NCBI RefSeq assembly: GCF_964204645.1
Contig: NC_134027.1
Location: 18,590,485 to 18,650,484, forward strand
Reading direction: 5' to 3'
Origin: Tubulanus polymorphus
Taxonomy: Eukaryota > Nemertea > Palaeonemertea > Tubulaniformes > Tubulanidae
Length of the DNA: 60,000 nucleotides
Part shown: positions 59,713-60,000 of the stretch, in pieces
Layout of the letters: every line of letters begins with the position of its first letter
Position numbering within the stretch: the stretch's first letter is position 1
Position numbers and translations under genes: made by a program
Notes under the pieces: generated by a model
The model's database searches: none
The model's input: only the letters and a program-made list of their open reading frames with translations
What the model was told of the DNA's origin: nothing

Positions 59713-59875
59713 TTCTGGTAACTAGGCATATTTTGTTACCACAATAAATTACAAAATTGTAGCTACTGACATGTTCTATGATTGTGGTGAGTTTCAAGAT
59801 CATTGGATTTTTTCAAGGTCATTGGATGGGGCTTTGAATATTGAAATTGTTGAGCATCTGAAACCACTTCCTTAA

Positions 59876-60000
59876 GCCGCGGACACACTGGGCAATTTCG
59901 TCGGCCGACGAAATCGCCGCAGATTTTATGACCGATTTGATCGCCGACAGACCCGGACACACTGGGCGATTTCGTCGGCCGATGAAATCGGCGAACAGCG
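59876..60000. repeat. Start of a repeat with two GGACACACTGGGC units, cut by window end
   Basis: GGACACACTGGGCAATTTCG at 59881 recurs at 59953 as GGACACACTGGGCGATTTCG. Each is followed by the palindromic TCGTCGGCCGACGA-type word. Probably the end of a MITE. Confidence 0.65.

Larger units (their letters stand above)
56685..59875 (+). mobile_element. H1 element with at least three internal insertions, 3' end cut
   Basis: The 5' end AGCCCACTTGGGACT is at 56685. H1 sequence continues at 57649-57840, 58311-58356, 59136-59395 and 59713-59875, in consensus order. The 3' hairpin is cut after CCACTTCC at 59874, where another repeat begins. Insertions are listed separately. Confidence 0.78.

Noticed and set aside
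1-60000. CRISPR array, bacterial operon or ribosomal RNA
   Set aside because: The window is an animal nuclear sequence with spliced genes; its regular repeats are H1 cores and satellite units without spacers.

Overview
This is a piece of an animal nuclear genome. It is AT-rich, has few genes, and its coding sequence is split by GT-AG introns. Three host genes can be recognised. The types of mobile element (DIRS-like, Penelope-like, Helentron-like with tandem cores, many short inverted-repeat elements) suit a marine invertebrate, perhaps a lophotrochozoan such as a mollusc. The sequence does not fix the phylum.

Host genes. (1) Minus strand, 10221-10811: the 5' coding exon of an aquaporin, with the first NPA box and a clean donor; the exon with the second NPA box is not seen in the 10 kb that follow. 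(2) Minus strand, 15209-15838: the terminal coding exon of a TMEM70-family mitochondrial protein, with a poly(A) signal. (3) Plus strand, 32671-56486: eight coding exons of IST1, an ESCRT-III-related protein. Its 3' end runs past the window, so the C-terminal MIT-interacting motif is missing here. Intron 4 (3.3 kb) and intron 6 (18.4 kb) are packed with mobile elements.

Mobile elements. 1-32 kb holds a decayed mix: LINE remnants, inverted-repeat elements with target duplications, foldbacks, and the first copies of two families called H1 and H2 here. H1 starts AGCCCACTTGGGA, carries one to four core units of about 150-160 bp, and ends in a CCACTT/AAGTGG hairpin followed by CTAG. H2 starts AAGAGCCCC and ends in a TAGGC/GCCTA hairpin followed by CTAA. 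Both look like non-autonomous Helentron/Helitron-type elements.

Intron 6 of IST1 is a set of nested insertions. One H1 copy (37842-43654) holds a block with a LINE ORF1 pseudogene, and a second 2.6-kb element with terminal inverted repeats, TA target duplications and a reverse-transcriptase fragment as cargo. Next is a Penelope-like element (43752-54419) whose GIY-YIG reading frame is interrupted twice: by a 1.2-kb CAGGG element with a 6-bp target duplication, and by an 8.4-kb H1 copy. That H1 copy holds another complete H1 copy and a 6-kb DIRS-like retrotransposon with gag, RT/RNase H, tyrosine recombinase, inverted terminal repeats and an internal complementary region. A third H1 copy (from 56685) lies in the following intron and contains further insertions, including a fourth complete H1 copy.

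The nesting gives internal controls: reading frames and repeat consensus sequences on each side of an insertion fix the borders and the order of arrival. None of the element genes appears intact except possibly the DIRS recombinase frame.
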